Notes: a model not told the origin generated them from the sequence alone. Numbered from the stretch's first letter, positions 1-8,147 are shown. The stretch is 26,633 nt of DNA from CAKSQF01 sp964568425 (GCA_964568425.1 CAZMPO010000020.1:1-26633); one strand, 5' to 3'. A program made the numbers and translations.

Positions 1-64
1 CAAGAACCCCCCGAAATTCTGCCCCGAATGCGGAGATATCTTCAATGACGGGGATACTGTCTGA
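1..64 (+). CDS. C-terminal fragment of a zinc-ribbon protein, possibly YdjI/SPFH-like
   Basis: Only the last 20 codons are present, read from base 2 to the TGA at 62-64. They contain half of a zinc ribbon (CPECG) followed by a short acidic tail. SPFH or 'virion core' proteins of the YdjI type in Firmicutes often end in such a CPxCG element, and the next genes resemble the partners of YdjI, so an SPFH-type membrane scaffold protein is the best guess. That rests on context plus one short motif. The stop is followed 15 nt later, in the same frame, by the start of the next gene, so the two are very likely cotranscribed. Any protein with a C-terminal zinc ribbon would fit equally well. Confidence 0.5.
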   Translation, partial: KNPPKFCPECGDIFNDGDTV

Positions 65-79
65 TCACTATATATAATA

Positions 80-466
80 ATGAAGGAAAAAGTGTTTTCC
101 GCCTCCGATCTGACGGCAATATCGATCTCATGCGGTCACGCCGATCGCACATGCGCCTACTCGTTTACGATTACAAGAGGGGCGGACGGTTGGTATCTTG
201 ATGCCGATCTCTTTGAGAGGTCGATCCGCAAAAGACCGATCGACCCCGAGAGTGTGGACGAGATCATGGCGATAATCGAGAATCGGGGAATCGTACAAGA
301 GGCAAACAAGCAAAAAAGAGCGAAGAAAAGGCTCTTTCACATGTACATCCCCGACGAGTCGGTATACTCATTGGCGCTCACCTTTTCGGACGGCGAGATC
401 AAAAGCATATCAGAACGTCAAGGCGAGCTTGAAGAAATATTCTGCAGACTCGTCGAGGAAAAATAA
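80..466 (+). CDS. Hypothetical protein, 128 aa, in the zinc-ribbon/TPM cluster
   Basis: This is a soluble-looking protein with no signal peptide and no membrane segment. It is mixed alpha/beta and charged, with an N-terminal ISISCGHADR segment, a central helix rich in Asp, Glu and Ile, and a basic KQKRAKKR patch near residues 77-84. I do not recognise a named family, though small proteins with this kind of N-terminus occur beside SPFH/TPM genes in other Clostridia. The ATG is the only one after the in-frame stop at 62-64. There is no clear Shine-Dalgarno sequence in front of it, so translation may be coupled to the upstream gene. It lies 15 nt after that gene and 45 nt before the next, consistent with an operon. 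Its function is unknown. Confidence 0.7.
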   Translation: MKEKVFSASDLTAISISCGHADRTCAYSFTITRGADGWYLDADLFERSIRKRPIDPESVDEIMAIIENRGIVQEANKQKRAKKRLFHMYIPDESVYSLALTFSDGEIKSISERQGELEEIFCRLVEEK

Positions 467-511
467 AACAAACGACGGTAAAATCGAAAAAAGTACGAAA
501 GGAGTACTGTT

Positions 512-1606
512 TTGGGTAATTTACAAGAATACAAGTGTCCGTGTTGCGGAGGCGCGATAGAGTTTGACAGCAGTCTGCAAAAGATGAAATGCCCCTATTG
601 CGACACCGAATTTGAAATGGAAACGCTTGCGGGTTACGATGCTGACCTGCAGAGCGATAAGGCGGACGAAATCAATTGGGGGAGCACGGGCGGCTCCGAA
701 TGGCAGAGCGGCGAGGTCGATAATCTCGGCATGTACGTCTGCGATTCCTGCGGCGGTGAGATCGTTGCCGACGATACGACAGCCGCAACATCCTGCCCGT
801 TCTGCGGCAATCCGGTCGTTATGAAGGGACGCCTATCGGGAACCTTGAAGCCCGATTACATAATCCCCTTCAAACTCGACAAAAAAGCCGCAAAAGAGGC
901 GCTTCAAAAGCATTACAGCGGCAAACGCCTGCTTCCGAAGGTCTTCAAGGACGAAAATCACATCGACGAGATCAAGGGCGTTTATCTTCCGTTCTGGCTC
1001 TATGATGCCGATGTCAACGCTCGTCTTCGCTATCGCGCGACAAAAGTCCGCAAATGGAGCGATGATGAGTATGATTACACCGAAACAGAGCATTTTTCGG
1101 TACAAAGAGGCGGAAATATCGGATTTGAGAAGATTCCCGTCGATGGCTCGACCAAGGTGGATGATACGCTGATGGAATCCATCGAGCCCTATAATTTCGC
1201 CGAGGCAGTCGATTTTCAGTCAGCATACCTTGCAGGCTATCTCGCCGACAAATATGATGTTGATTCCGAGACTAGCAAGACTCGCGCAAACGAGCGTGTC
1301 AAAAAGTCGACCGAGGACGCTTTTGCATCAACGGTCGAGGGATACGCAACGGTGAAGACCGAAAGCTGCAGTATCGATCTTAAAAACGGCAGTGCAAAAT
1401 ACGCGCTCTATCCGGTATGGTTGCTCAATACGACATGGAACGGCAAAAAGTACACATTCGCGATGAATGCGCAGACAGGCAAGCTCGTCGGCGATCTCCC
1501 GCTCGACAAGTCCGCGGCAAGAAAATGGACGATAGGTCTTACCGCCGCCTGCACCGTCGCAACCTATGCGGCGGCATGGCTGCTTCATTTGATCGGATTA
1601 CTGTAA
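512..1606 (+). CDS. Double zinc-ribbon membrane protein (YdjG-like), TTG start
   Basis: The 364-aa protein starts at TTG (512-514), supported by an AAAGGAG ribosome binding site at 498-504 with 7-nt spacing. Residues 9-30 form one zinc ribbon (CPxC...CPYC). A second follows around residues 74-100 (CDSCGG...CPFCG). A long mixed domain follows, containing the phrase YLPFWLYDADV. A C-terminal hydrophobic helix (about residues 340-362) probably anchors it in the membrane. Tandem ribbons, a 'PFWL' body and one terminal helix resemble Bacillus subtilis YdjG, which works with YdjH and YdjI in an envelope-stress system related to PspA. It lies 13 nt upstream of the TPM-domain gene. The family call rests on layout and length. 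Its biochemical role is unknown. Confidence 0.8.
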   Translation: MGNLQEYKCPCCGGAIEFDSSLQKMKCPYCDTEFEMETLAGYDADLQSDKADEINWGSTGGSEWQSGEVDNLGMYVCDSCGGEIVADDTTAATSCPFCGNPVVMKGRLSGTLKPDYIIPFKLDKKAAKEALQKHYSGKRLLPKVFKDENHIDEIKGVYLPFWLYDADVNARLRYRATKVRKWSDDEYDYTETEHFSVQRGGNIGFEKIPVDGSTKVDDTLMESIEPYNFAEAVDFQSAYLAGYLADKYDVDSETSKTRANERVKKSTEDAFASTVEGYATVKTESCSIDLKNGSAKYALYPVWLLNTTWNGKKYTFAMNAQTGKLVGDLPLDKSAARKWTIGLTAACTVATYAAAWLLHLIGLL

Positions 1607-1619
1607 GGAGGGGCGGACA

Positions 1620-2426
1620 ATGAAGATAACAAAGAAGATATTTTTCGCACTTTTGATGGTTATTGCCATCTGCGTCAGCACTTTTACAGTTTTCGGTGAA
1701 AGTTTGATTGCACCCCGCCTTTCCGATGGTGCAAAGCTCCTCTCCGATTCCGAGGCAGGCTCACTTTTGGAAAAGCTTGACGAGATCAGCAAGCGTCAAA
1801 AGGTCGATGTTGTAATAGCCACGGTAAACGGGACAGAGGATCTGACGATCGAAGAATTCGCCGATCTTTTCTATGAGCTGTCGGGGTTTGGTTTTGGCGC
1901 CGAGAAAGACGGACTGCTCCTGCTTGTCGATAAAGATAACGGTAAGTGGTATATATCCACAAACGGATATGCGATAGAGGCATTTACCGATGACGGCATC
2001 GATTATATAGGCAAGCAGATATCGCCCTTCCTCACCGATGGTGATTTCAACGGCGCGTTTGTGATATTTGCCGATCTTTGCGATGATTTTATCACACAGG
2101 CAAGGACAGGCGAGCCTTATACCAAAGCAAATCTGCCGCGCGAGCCTCTCTCGCTTGTTTGGATCCCGCTCTCACTCATCATCGGATTTCTCATCGCGCT
2201 GATCGTGGTCGGTAATATGAAGGGCAAGCTGAAGACCGTGCGCGCACAAAGTAAGGCGGACAGCTATGTCAAAAAGGACAGCATGAACATAACAGACAGC
2301 AGAGATCTGTTCCTCTATCGAACGCTCACGAAAACCAAAAAAGCAAACGAGCAAAAATCATCCGAGAGCTCAACGCATGAGTCCGCGTCGGGCAAAACGC
2401 ACGGTGGCGGCGGAGGTTCTTTCTGA
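1620..2426 (+). CDS. TPM-domain membrane protein (YdjH-like)
   Basis: This 268-aa protein has an N-terminal signal or anchor helix (about residues 5-23). A TPM domain follows (about residues 30-165), recognisable by LSDSEAGSLLEKLDEIS, the VDVVIATVNG strand, and the DGLLLLVDKDNGKWYISTNG core. A second membrane helix spans about residues 181-200. The tail is polar and ends in GGGGGSF, as in many bacterial TPM proteins. TPM domains face the outside of the membrane; some have acid phosphatase activity and others have roles in membrane-complex repair. The ATG is preceded by TAAGGAGG. It follows the zinc-ribbon gene by 13 nt, and this pairing is conserved in Firmicutes (ydjG-ydjH in Bacillus). It probably acts with the neighbouring proteins in membrane or envelope maintenance. 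Confidence 0.88.
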   Translation: MKITKKIFFALLMVIAICVSTFTVFGESLIAPRLSDGAKLLSDSEAGSLLEKLDEISKRQKVDVVIATVNGTEDLTIEEFADLFYELSGFGFGAEKDGLLLLVDKDNGKWYISTNGYAIEAFTDDGIDYIGKQISPFLTDGDFNGAFVIFADLCDDFITQARTGEPYTKANLPREPLSLVWIPLSLIIGFLIALIVVGNMKGKLKTVRAQSKADSYVKKDSMNITDSRDLFLYRTLTKTKKANEQKSSESSTHESASGKTHGGGGGSF

Positions 2427-2446
2427 AAAGAGGTAGTATAATTACA

Positions 2447-5137
2447 ATGAAGAAAAAAATACTAACATCTGCCCTTGCACTTGTGTGCGCGGCAGTTATG
2501 ATCATCGGCAGTATGGCGGCTCTCGCAACCCCTGCCGCGGCGGAGGAGAGCTACACCCCCAAACCAATCCCTCTGAAGTTTACAAAAGAGGGCGCACCGG
2601 ACGGATACGATGGTATCACAGTCGGAAAAGTCTACGAGCACGCTTATTATACAATTGATATGGATTTCCTGCTGGACGGTTTTTCCGCAGAGGATTTTTT
2701 CAAGAACTACACCACCCAATGTGACCTTAAGTTGCGGTTCATAGACGATGATGCCATCTGGCTCCATTCCGATGCAAAGGCGAGCTACAGCCTCATCGAT
2801 GGTTATTGGTCCAAAGAATATCCGTATATTACCTATTGGTTTGAGGACACACCCAAGGAAGAGTCTTTTTGGCACTGCTATTATGACATCATGCATTTTA
2901 CAGGGCCTTTTACCGTTCCGCAGGTGACAGTGAAGTTTAACTTACACGATGAAACGCCCAGATTTGAGTATTCATTGGCACTGTATATCGAAGACCATAA
3001 AACCGGGTTAACCGTTTTCTCCAAAAGAATCAGAATCAATTTGTGTGACGATTCCTACAAGATCAGCGAGCTGGAGATCCATGATTTTGATTTTCAGCAG
3101 AAGCACGGCTCCCTTCTGAAAAGGGATACCGCGGATGTGTGGTGCGATGTCGGTAATGTTGCATCCATCCGATATCTGGAAGAGGATAAAAAGACCGAGT
3201 ACACCGAAACCGCCGCCAGAGCCGGGATGAAGGGGTGGATCGAGTTTACCATTTCAAAAGGGCAAAATGGATGTTCCTTTGCCTCCGAGGTACAGGCGAA
3301 ACTCTTTGCCGGCGGCTATACCGGTGAATCGGTAGATGTTACCACTGCGTCCGATGGCAGCTGGTGCAATGTCTACTTCCATTTCTCAATTCCCGACGAT
3401 GACACCCATGTCATCAAGCAGGGCACTATCGGCTTTACTATTCCGAAGGCAGGTGCGGCGGCTAACAGCAAGGTCACCCCTTCGAATATCAAGACGATCA
3501 CGCGCAGGGTTAATGGAAACCCGGTGTCCTACCCGCAGTTCACCGTAGGCAGTGCCGTATGGCTGACGATCGACAATCGCGGAACGACAAAATCCGTAAG
3601 CTCTTTCACGGCGGGCAATACATACCATGCGCTGGTCAAGCTGACCCCCTATAGCAACTATTATTTCAACGCCGACTCCATTAAGAATATCGTGGTTCCC
3701 GGCGCGGAAAGATTTTCGATCACCTACCATAGGGCGGGAGACAACAAATTTATCACGGAAGACGGCTGGTATCTGAGAGCAACATTCCCCATGGTCGCGA
3801 CGACCACATTTGATCTTGAGATCGGTTACGACAAATCGAACATAACGGCGACGCAGAACGACAAGGCGTATCTGACTGCCACAAGCTCCTGCGATCTGTC
3901 CAAAGCGACCGATGTCAGCGTACAGTGGTATTGTTCGAAGGACATCACCACAGATACGATCGGCGAGATCTGCTCGGCAAGCGATGGCGATCTCAAGCTG
4001 CAGCTTGACACATCGACAGTCGGCACGAGCTATTACAAGTGTGTGATCTCATGCAAGCTCAACGGCAAGAGTGCGAAAATATCCTATCCGGGTTCCGAGT
4101 GGGCAAAGGTCACGATCAACGCAAAGGCAAAAGAGCCGTTTAAGATCAGCCCTGTCGGAAGTCAGAACGTAGTTGTCAACTCGCCCGATGACGATTTTGC
4201 ATTTGAAGTTTCGACCAAAAGCGCGGCAGGTAGTGTCAAATTCGTATGGCAGGCGTGCGACAAAAACGGCAAGGTCACAAACGCATCCGTCCTCGGAAAC
4301 GGTCAGGCACTGCTCATTAACGGTCTGCCTGAATCCGAAAACGGAAAGACCAAGTATTACAAGTGTACCGCGACAAGCGGCAGTGAGACCTCGTCTGTCG
4401 TCTTCTCCGCAAAGCTCGAGATAACATATTTCGATCTTACGATCACATATTCGAAGACCGATGTGACCCTCGAACAGGGAAGCAAGGCAGAGATCACCGC
4501 GCAGACAAATGTCGATCCGATGCTTGCGTCCAATCTGAATGTCGTTTGGTATGTAGCCGATGACGCAAACGGAAAGAACGAAAAGATCGTAAGCGGAGCA
4601 AATGCCCCGAAGCTTACTCTGCCGACCGACAAAGTCGGAACGAAATACTACCGTTGCGTAGTGTCCTGCGTGGTCGACGGCGAATACAGCAAGCTTGTCT
4701 ACACCGCATCCAAGTGGGTAAAGGTAACAGTCAATGCCAAAGGCGAAGTGCCGACAACCTCTAACAAACCCGAGTCGTCAAATAAGCCCGAGACATCGAA
4801 CAAGCCGGAAACATCGACGAACAAACCCGAGACCTCGAACAAGCCCGGCATCTCAACGACCAATCCCGAAACATCGAACAACGATCCCGCAACATCGACC
4901 AATGTGCCGGATACCACGACGCCCGATCAGCCCTCGGTGACCACAAAGACACCGACCACCGCAGATCCGGACAACAAACCGAGCGATCCGAGCACAAAGG
5001 ACGATCCAAGCACAGATAACGATCCGACAGAGGAAAAAGAGAGTTCTTTCCCGATATGGATCATAATAGTGGCAGTGGCAGTAGTGCTTGCGGCAGGAGC
5101 GGTCGTAGTTGTTATAGTCATCGAGAAGAAAAAATAA
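2447..5137 (+). CDS. Membrane-anchored surface protein with Ig-like domains and Thr/Ser/Pro stalk
   Basis: This 896-aa protein begins with a signal peptide (about residues 1-32: KKK, a hydrophobic core, then TPAAAEE). The N-terminal 430 or so residues are beta-rich and unrecognised. Three Ig-like modules follow. The first (about 465-565) and third (about 660-765) are related: each has a 'Y.K..ITA' or 'Y.K.DVTL' start, a VxWY core and a TSYYKC or TKYYRC cysteine strand. A low-complexity stalk (about 765-860) repeats NKPETS. A transmembrane helix (about 866-888) and EKKK complete the anchor. There is no LPXTG sorting signal. It starts 20 nt after the TPM gene behind only a weak AGAGG, so it may be read through from that operon. 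The likely role is display of a binding or adhesive region at the cell surface; the ligand cannot be inferred. Confidence 0.85.
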   Translation: MKKKILTSALALVCAAVMIIGSMAALATPAAAEESYTPKPIPLKFTKEGAPDGYDGITVGKVYEHAYYTIDMDFLLDGFSAEDFFKNYTTQCDLKLRFIDDDAIWLHSDAKASYSLIDGYWSKEYPYITYWFEDTPKEESFWHCYYDIMHFTGPFTVPQVTVKFNLHDETPRFEYSLALYIEDHKTGLTVFSKRIRINLCDDSYKISELEIHDFDFQQKHGSLLKRDTADVWCDVGNVASIRYLEEDKKTEYTETAARAGMKGWIEFTISKGQNGCSFASEVQAKLFAGGYTGESVDVTTASDGSWCNVYFHFSIPDDDTHVIKQGTIGFTIPKAGAAANSKVTPSNIKTITRRVNGNPVSYPQFTVGSAVWLTIDNRGTTKSVSSFTAGNTYHALVKLTPYSNYYFNADSIKNIVVPGAERFSITYHRAGDNKFITEDGWYLRATFPMVATTTFDLEIGYDKSNITATQNDKAYLTATSSCDLSKATDVSVQWYCSKDITTDTIGEICSASDGDLKLQLDTSTVGTSYYKCVISCKLNGKSAKISYPGSEWAKVTINAKAKEPFKISPVGSQNVVVNSPDDDFAFEVSTKSAAGSVKFVWQACDKNGKVTNASVLGNGQALLINGLPESENGKTKYYKCTATSGSETSSVVFSAKLEITYFDLTITYSKTDVTLEQGSKAEITAQTNVDPMLASNLNVVWYVADDANGKNEKIVSGANAPKLTLPTDKVGTKYYRCVVSCVVDGEYSKLVYTASKWVKVTVNAKGEVPTTSNKPESSNKPETSNKPETSTNKPETSNKPGISTTNPETSNNDPATSTNVPDTTTPDQPSVTTKTPTTADPDNKPSDPSTKDDPSTDNDPTEEKESSFPIWIIIVAVAVVLAAGAVVVVIVIEKKK
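4753..4900 (+). repeat. Tandem NKPETS-coding repeat (surface stalk)
   Basis: Degenerate 18-21-bp units encode NKPESS, NKPETS, TNKPETS and NKPGIS in a row inside the stalk of the Ig-like surface protein. Synonymous codons differ between copies (aaacccgag, aagcccgag, aagccggaa). The repeat is therefore kept at protein level while slippage at DNA level is limited. Confidence 0.75.
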
Positions 5138-5404
5138 TATAAATTCGATCACCACTCGTGGAAACGACGAATAAATAAATCGGCTACCGAGGCAAACAAT
5201 TACTCGCCGTGTAGGGACCGGCGTCCCCGACGGTCCGTCAAACAAATCCAATGCGACGATAATTTGATTGTTTGAATAAATAAATTTTTCGATTTATCAT
5301 CTGATAAACCGTTATTTACAGGCTGCCGGGGGACTGCGAACAAGTTCGCAGTTGCATGATTGAAACAGATTTTACTAAAATAATACATAAAAGGAGAAAA
5401 AACA
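5138..5404. repeat. Intergenic patch with palindromes and a 12-bp direct repeat
   Basis: No gene is visible in this 267-bp gap. It holds a 12-bp direct repeat (GAATAAATAAAT at 5169-5180 and 5274-5285). Between the copies is an inverted pair (CAAACAAT 5193-5200, ATTGTTTG 5267-5274) and the hairpin GGACCG/CGGTCC (5215-5220, 5231-5236). Further on are the hairpins TTTATCA/TGATAAA (5293-5299, 5302-5308) and ACTGCGAAC/GTTCGCAGT (5333-5341, 5344-5352). The GTGTAGGGACCGGCGTCC segment resembles the small palindromic intergenic repeats common in gut Clostridia genomes, but that resemblance is from memory. No T-rich tail follows any hairpin, so none looks like a classical terminator. Confidence 0.55.
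5352..5381 (+). promoter_or_regulatory. Possible promoter of the 189-aa gene
   Basis: TTGCAT (5352-5357) and TAAAAT (5376-5381) lie 18 bp apart, 24 bp before the start codon. The match to the sigma-A consensus is only fair, and the -35 box begins at the last base of a hairpin arm. Confidence 0.35.
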
Positions 5405-5974
5405 ATGAGTATTTTTGACAAGCTGAAAAGTTCAGCAAAACAGGCTGCAAACACAGCCGCACAGTCGATCGGCACGAAGCGTGAGAAATTCACCTTCACG
5501 TCACTTCCCGAGAGCCTTGCAGAGATGCAGGCACTCCCCGAGGCATCTCTCGACACGCCTCAGAAAACTGCGGCACTCACCCTTCTTGCTCTCTGCGCAT
5601 ACGCGGCTGACAAGAACATCGGTACAGAGATGCTCAACTGGCTGAGAGGTCCGCGCGCACTGAACGGTCAGGATATCTCTTTCCTGAACGATCGCTTCCG
5701 TGACGGCAAGACCTATCTGCCCTTCACCTATTTCGAGGGATCGACCCCCGAGAACAATTACACACCGACCGAGCCTTACACGGTCGTCATCGAGAGCAAC
5801 CACACCTCGAACGATGAGGCGGGTTACATGAAGCTCTTTATTCCCTGCGGTGGTGCGGACGATCCTCGTCCGATCAAGCTCCGTCAGCGCGGCAGTGACG
5901 GCAAGTGGTTCTTGTGGGAGCAATACCTTCTGACAGGCGTTCGCACCCCCAAGTCCGCCGATCCGTGGGCATAA
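5405..5974 (+). CDS. Hypothetical cytoplasmic protein, 189 aa (possibly DUF6935-like)
   Basis: There is no signal peptide or membrane helix. An amphipathic lysine/alanine-rich start (SIFDKLKSSAKQAANTAAQ) leads into 'FTFTSLPESLAEMQALPEASLDTPQKTAALTLLALCAY', split here only in reading. A globular alpha/beta region follows, ending in KWFLWEQYLLTGVRTPKS. This arrangement matches a Clostridia family I remember as DUF6935; the number needs checking. No catalytic motif is visible. The ATG follows AAAAGGAG at good spacing. It is the first gene of a two-gene unit, with the 134-aa gene 22 nt downstream and a strong terminator after that. Small proteins of this type often sit near stress or tellurite-type genes, but nothing in this window supports a specific role. 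Confidence 0.75.
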   Translation: MSIFDKLKSSAKQAANTAAQSIGTKREKFTFTSLPESLAEMQALPEASLDTPQKTAALTLLALCAYAADKNIGTEMLNWLRGPRALNGQDISFLNDRFRDGKTYLPFTYFEGSTPENNYTPTEPYTVVIESNHTSNDEAGYMKLFIPCGGADDPRPIKLRQRGSDGKWFLWEQYLLTGVRTPKSADPWA

Positions 5975-5996
5975 ATCAGGCAAAGGAGACGATAGC

Positions 5997-6401
5997 ATGG
6001 AACTTATTGGAAAATGGACGCTCAAGGGAATTAATGTTCCCACAGAGAACGGAATGGCATTTTATACCAAAGAGACCCTCCCCGAGGAGTACGAAGAATC
6101 GTATGCCGAGGCGGCAGCTTTTGACCTTGAATTTCTCGAAGACGGCACCTACAACATGATAGGAAAAGCCGAGGGCGAGCTTGCCGAGGAGGCAAAGGAA
6201 GCCGGAATGGAGATCAGAGAAGACGGCTATGTTGTAGCAATGAGCGCAAAGTGGGAAGACCGCGACGGACAGCTCTACTACGACAGCGGCGCAGAGGGCA
6301 CTGTCCTTGACGAGGAGATCGACCCCTTCGTGCCCGTCGAGTTTGACGAGAACGGATATCTTCTCTTCAACTTCGGTATGCTTGCATACGAAAAGGTATA
6401 A
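5997..6401 (+). CDS. Hypothetical acidic protein, 134 aa, lipocalin-like beta fold
   Basis: This is a very acidic protein with no signal or membrane segment. It starts with LIGKWTLKGI, typical of small beta-barrel or lipocalin-like 'GxW' proteins. It alternates short beta strands with Glu-rich turns (EEYEESYAEAA, EGELAEEAKEAG). The ATG is preceded by AAAGGAG at 8 nt. It is cotranscribed with the 189-aa gene and directly followed by a perfect terminator. The function is unknown and the lipocalin comparison is only structural guesswork. Confidence 0.75.
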   Translation: MELIGKWTLKGINVPTENGMAFYTKETLPEEYEESYAEAAAFDLEFLEDGTYNMIGKAEGELAEEAKEAGMEIREDGYVVAMSAKWEDRDGQLYYDSGAEGTVLDEEIDPFVPVEFDENGYLLFNFGMLAYEKV

Positions 6402-6413
6402 AAAATTGACATT

Positions 6414-6459
6414 ACAACAAAAAGGGCTGCTTCCACAAAGCCCTTTTTGTTGTTTTTTT
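6414..6459 (+). terminator. Intrinsic terminator of the 5405-6401 unit
   Basis: A perfect 15-bp stem (6414-6428 with 6439-6453), centred on AAAGGGCT/AGCCCTTT with a 10-nt loop, is followed by a T-tract to 6459. It ends the two-gene unit 12 bp after the stop codon. Confidence 0.92.
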
Positions 6460-6491
6460 AATACAAATTTCACTTTTTTCTCAAAAAACTA

Positions 6492-6520
6492 TTTACATTT
6501 TCGCATAATTATGATATAAT
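6492..6520 (+). promoter_or_regulatory. Sigma-A promoter of the Wzz/tyrosine-kinase operon
   Basis: TTTACA (6492-6497) and a perfect TATAAT (6515-6520) are separated by 17 bp. Transcription should start near 6527, giving a leader of about 60 nt before the ATG at 6588. Confidence 0.85.
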
Positions 6521-6587
6521 ATAAACGATCGTGCGGAGAGGTCCGCCGAGATGATTTTTATCGAAATCCCGCAAAGGAGATCAATTT

Positions 6588-7361
6588 ATGTCAGAAGAAA
6601 AAAACGAGTATTCGGTAATAGACCGAGCGCAGGTCCTGCGATATGTTCTGCGTTTCTGGTGGATCATAATCGCATCGACTCTTCTGTGCGGATTTGTCGG
6701 AAACCTGTATGTCAAACAGTGCGTAACTCCGATGTACTCGTCATCGAGCATGATTTATGTTAACAATATTGCGGTCAAATCGGACGGGCTTGCCGATTAC
6801 ACAAGCCCTACCGAGCTGAGTGGCGCAAAGGAGCTTGCGAAATCCTACAGCGTCTTCCTCGGCAGCCGCACGATACTTGAAAAGGTCGCGGAGCAGGCGG
6901 GCGATGGCTACACCTGGGGCATGTTGTCGGGGATGATATCGTCAAGCATTTACGAAGATACTCAGATCATGAAGATCACCGTCACCTGTGCCGATCCCGT
7001 AGAGGCGGCGCGAATCGTCAACATTGCATCGCTCGTCCTTAAAGAAGAGGTCAACCAGCGCATAAGAACCAGCCCGATCGAGATATTCGACCTCGGCGTC
7101 CCGAATTATTCGCCGCTTGCGACGAGCACATATATCTATACGCTCGCGGGCGGTGTAGCCGGACTTCTTCTGTCGGTCGCCACTATCATACTTATCGCTT
7201 GCCTTGACAACAAGATCCGCGACGAGGACTATATAATGGCAAATTACGATTTTCCGATACTCGCGAAGATCCCCGATCTTTATGACGGCAGTGCCGATAA
7301 GTACGCCTACAGCTCCAAAAAAAGCCGTTCATCGGGCAATGAGCGTCAAAAGAAACAGTGA
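6588..7361 (+). CDS. Wzz-like capsular polysaccharide co-polymerase / kinase activator (CapA/YveK type)
   Basis: In this 257-aa protein an N-terminal cytoplasmic tail and a first membrane helix (about 23-42) precede an extracytoplasmic domain with 'SSSSMIYV' and the helix ELSGAKELAKSYSVFLGSRT. The second helix is about 183-206. A short cytoplasmic tail follows, containing the conserved NYDFPILAKIPDL. In Firmicutes such proteins set polysaccharide chain length, and the C-terminal tail activates a partner tyrosine kinase. That kinase is encoded 12 nt downstream. The start is supported by AAAGGAG. No glycosyltransferase or polymerase gene accompanies the pair, so the polysaccharide it controls must be encoded elsewhere. 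Confidence 0.9.
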   Translation: MSEEKNEYSVIDRAQVLRYVLRFWWIIIASTLLCGFVGNLYVKQCVTPMYSSSSMIYVNNIAVKSDGLADYTSPTELSGAKELAKSYSVFLGSRTILEKVAEQAGDGYTWGMLSGMISSSIYEDTQIMKITVTCADPVEAARIVNIASLVLKEEVNQRIRTSPIEIFDLGVPNYSPLATSTYIYTLAGGVAGLLLSVATIILIACLDNKIRDEDYIMANYDFPILAKIPDLYDGSADKYAYSSKKSRSSGNERQKKQ

Positions 7362-7373
7362 GAGAGGTTTGAT

Positions 7374-8147
7374 ATGTTTTTTAGTGCTTTCAAATCAAAA
7401 AAGAAGAAAAATAAGACCGAGCGCGATCTGACAAGGACGCTTCACAAAAATATGAGCTTTCAGGCAAAGGAGCAATACAAAATGCTCCGTGCCAATCTGG
7501 CGTTCGTCCTTCCCGAGCCGACTCCCGGCAAGGCGGCAGTCATCGGCATAACAAGCCCCGATCGTAACGAAGGAAAGAGCACGACATCGATAAATCTGTC
7601 GTATGTTCTTGCCGAGGACGGCAAAAAGGTTCTGCTTGTCGATGCGGATCTTCGCCTTCCGAGTATCGCAAAAAAACTCGGACTTCGCAAATCGCCCGGA
7701 CTTACAAACATGCTCAAGGACAGCAACGAAAACGCCATCATCGAGAGCGAGATCCAACCCGGCTGGCACATGCTTTTCTCGGGCTCGACACCGCCGAATC
7801 CGTCCGAACTTCTCGGTTCGGAGAGAATGGAAAAGCTGATCAATATATTCTCGAAGGATTATGACTATATCGTGCTCGATCTGCCCCCCGTCAACATCGT
7901 TTCCGACGCGCTGACGGTCGCAAGGATGCTTTCGGGTATCATAGTTGTCGTCAGAGAAAACTCGACCGAAAAACGCGAATTTGAGGCTTGTGTTCGACGC
8001 CTCGAGCTTGCGAACATCAAGATCCTCGGATGCGTTCTCAACGGCGTCACCTCAAACAGTACGTTTTATTCAAAATATAACAAATATCGCTACAAATACA
8101 GCTATCGGTACGGCAAAAGCTTTTCATCCGACAGCATAGATAAATAA
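7374..8147 (+). CDS. Bacterial protein-tyrosine kinase (BY-kinase, CapB/YwqD type)
   Basis: This 257-aa protein is the separate cytoplasmic kinase of the Firmicutes two-part system. Motifs in order are Walker A (61-70, SPDRNEGKST, Lys68), Walker A' (LLVDADLR, 87-94) and Walker B (IVLDLPP, 166-172). The C-terminal tyrosine cluster has seven Tyr between residues 232 and 246 (YSKYNKYRYKYSYRY). The EQYKMLRANLAF segment near residue 33 belongs to the oligomerisation helix of the family. Autophosphorylation of the cluster switches ring assembly and polysaccharide export in known members. It is the last gene of its operon: a terminator begins at its stop codon. All catalytic motifs look intact. Confidence 0.95.
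   Translation: MFFSAFKSKKKKNKTERDLTRTLHKNMSFQAKEQYKMLRANLAFVLPEPTPGKAAVIGITSPDRNEGKSTTSINLSYVLAEDGKKVLLVDADLRLPSIAKKLGLRKSPGLTNMLKDSNENAIIESEIQPGWHMLFSGSTPPNPSELLGSERMEKLINIFSKDYDYIVLDLPPVNIVSDALTVARMLSGIIVVVRENSTEKREFEACVRRLELANIKILGCVLNGVTSNSTFYSKYNKYRYKYSYRYGKSFSSDSIDK

Noticed and set aside
4853..5251. 132-codon - strand frame over the stalk region
   Set aside because: It is antisense to the Thr/Ser/Pro stalk and membrane helix of the surface protein, has no ribosome binding site and is Arg/Cys-rich.
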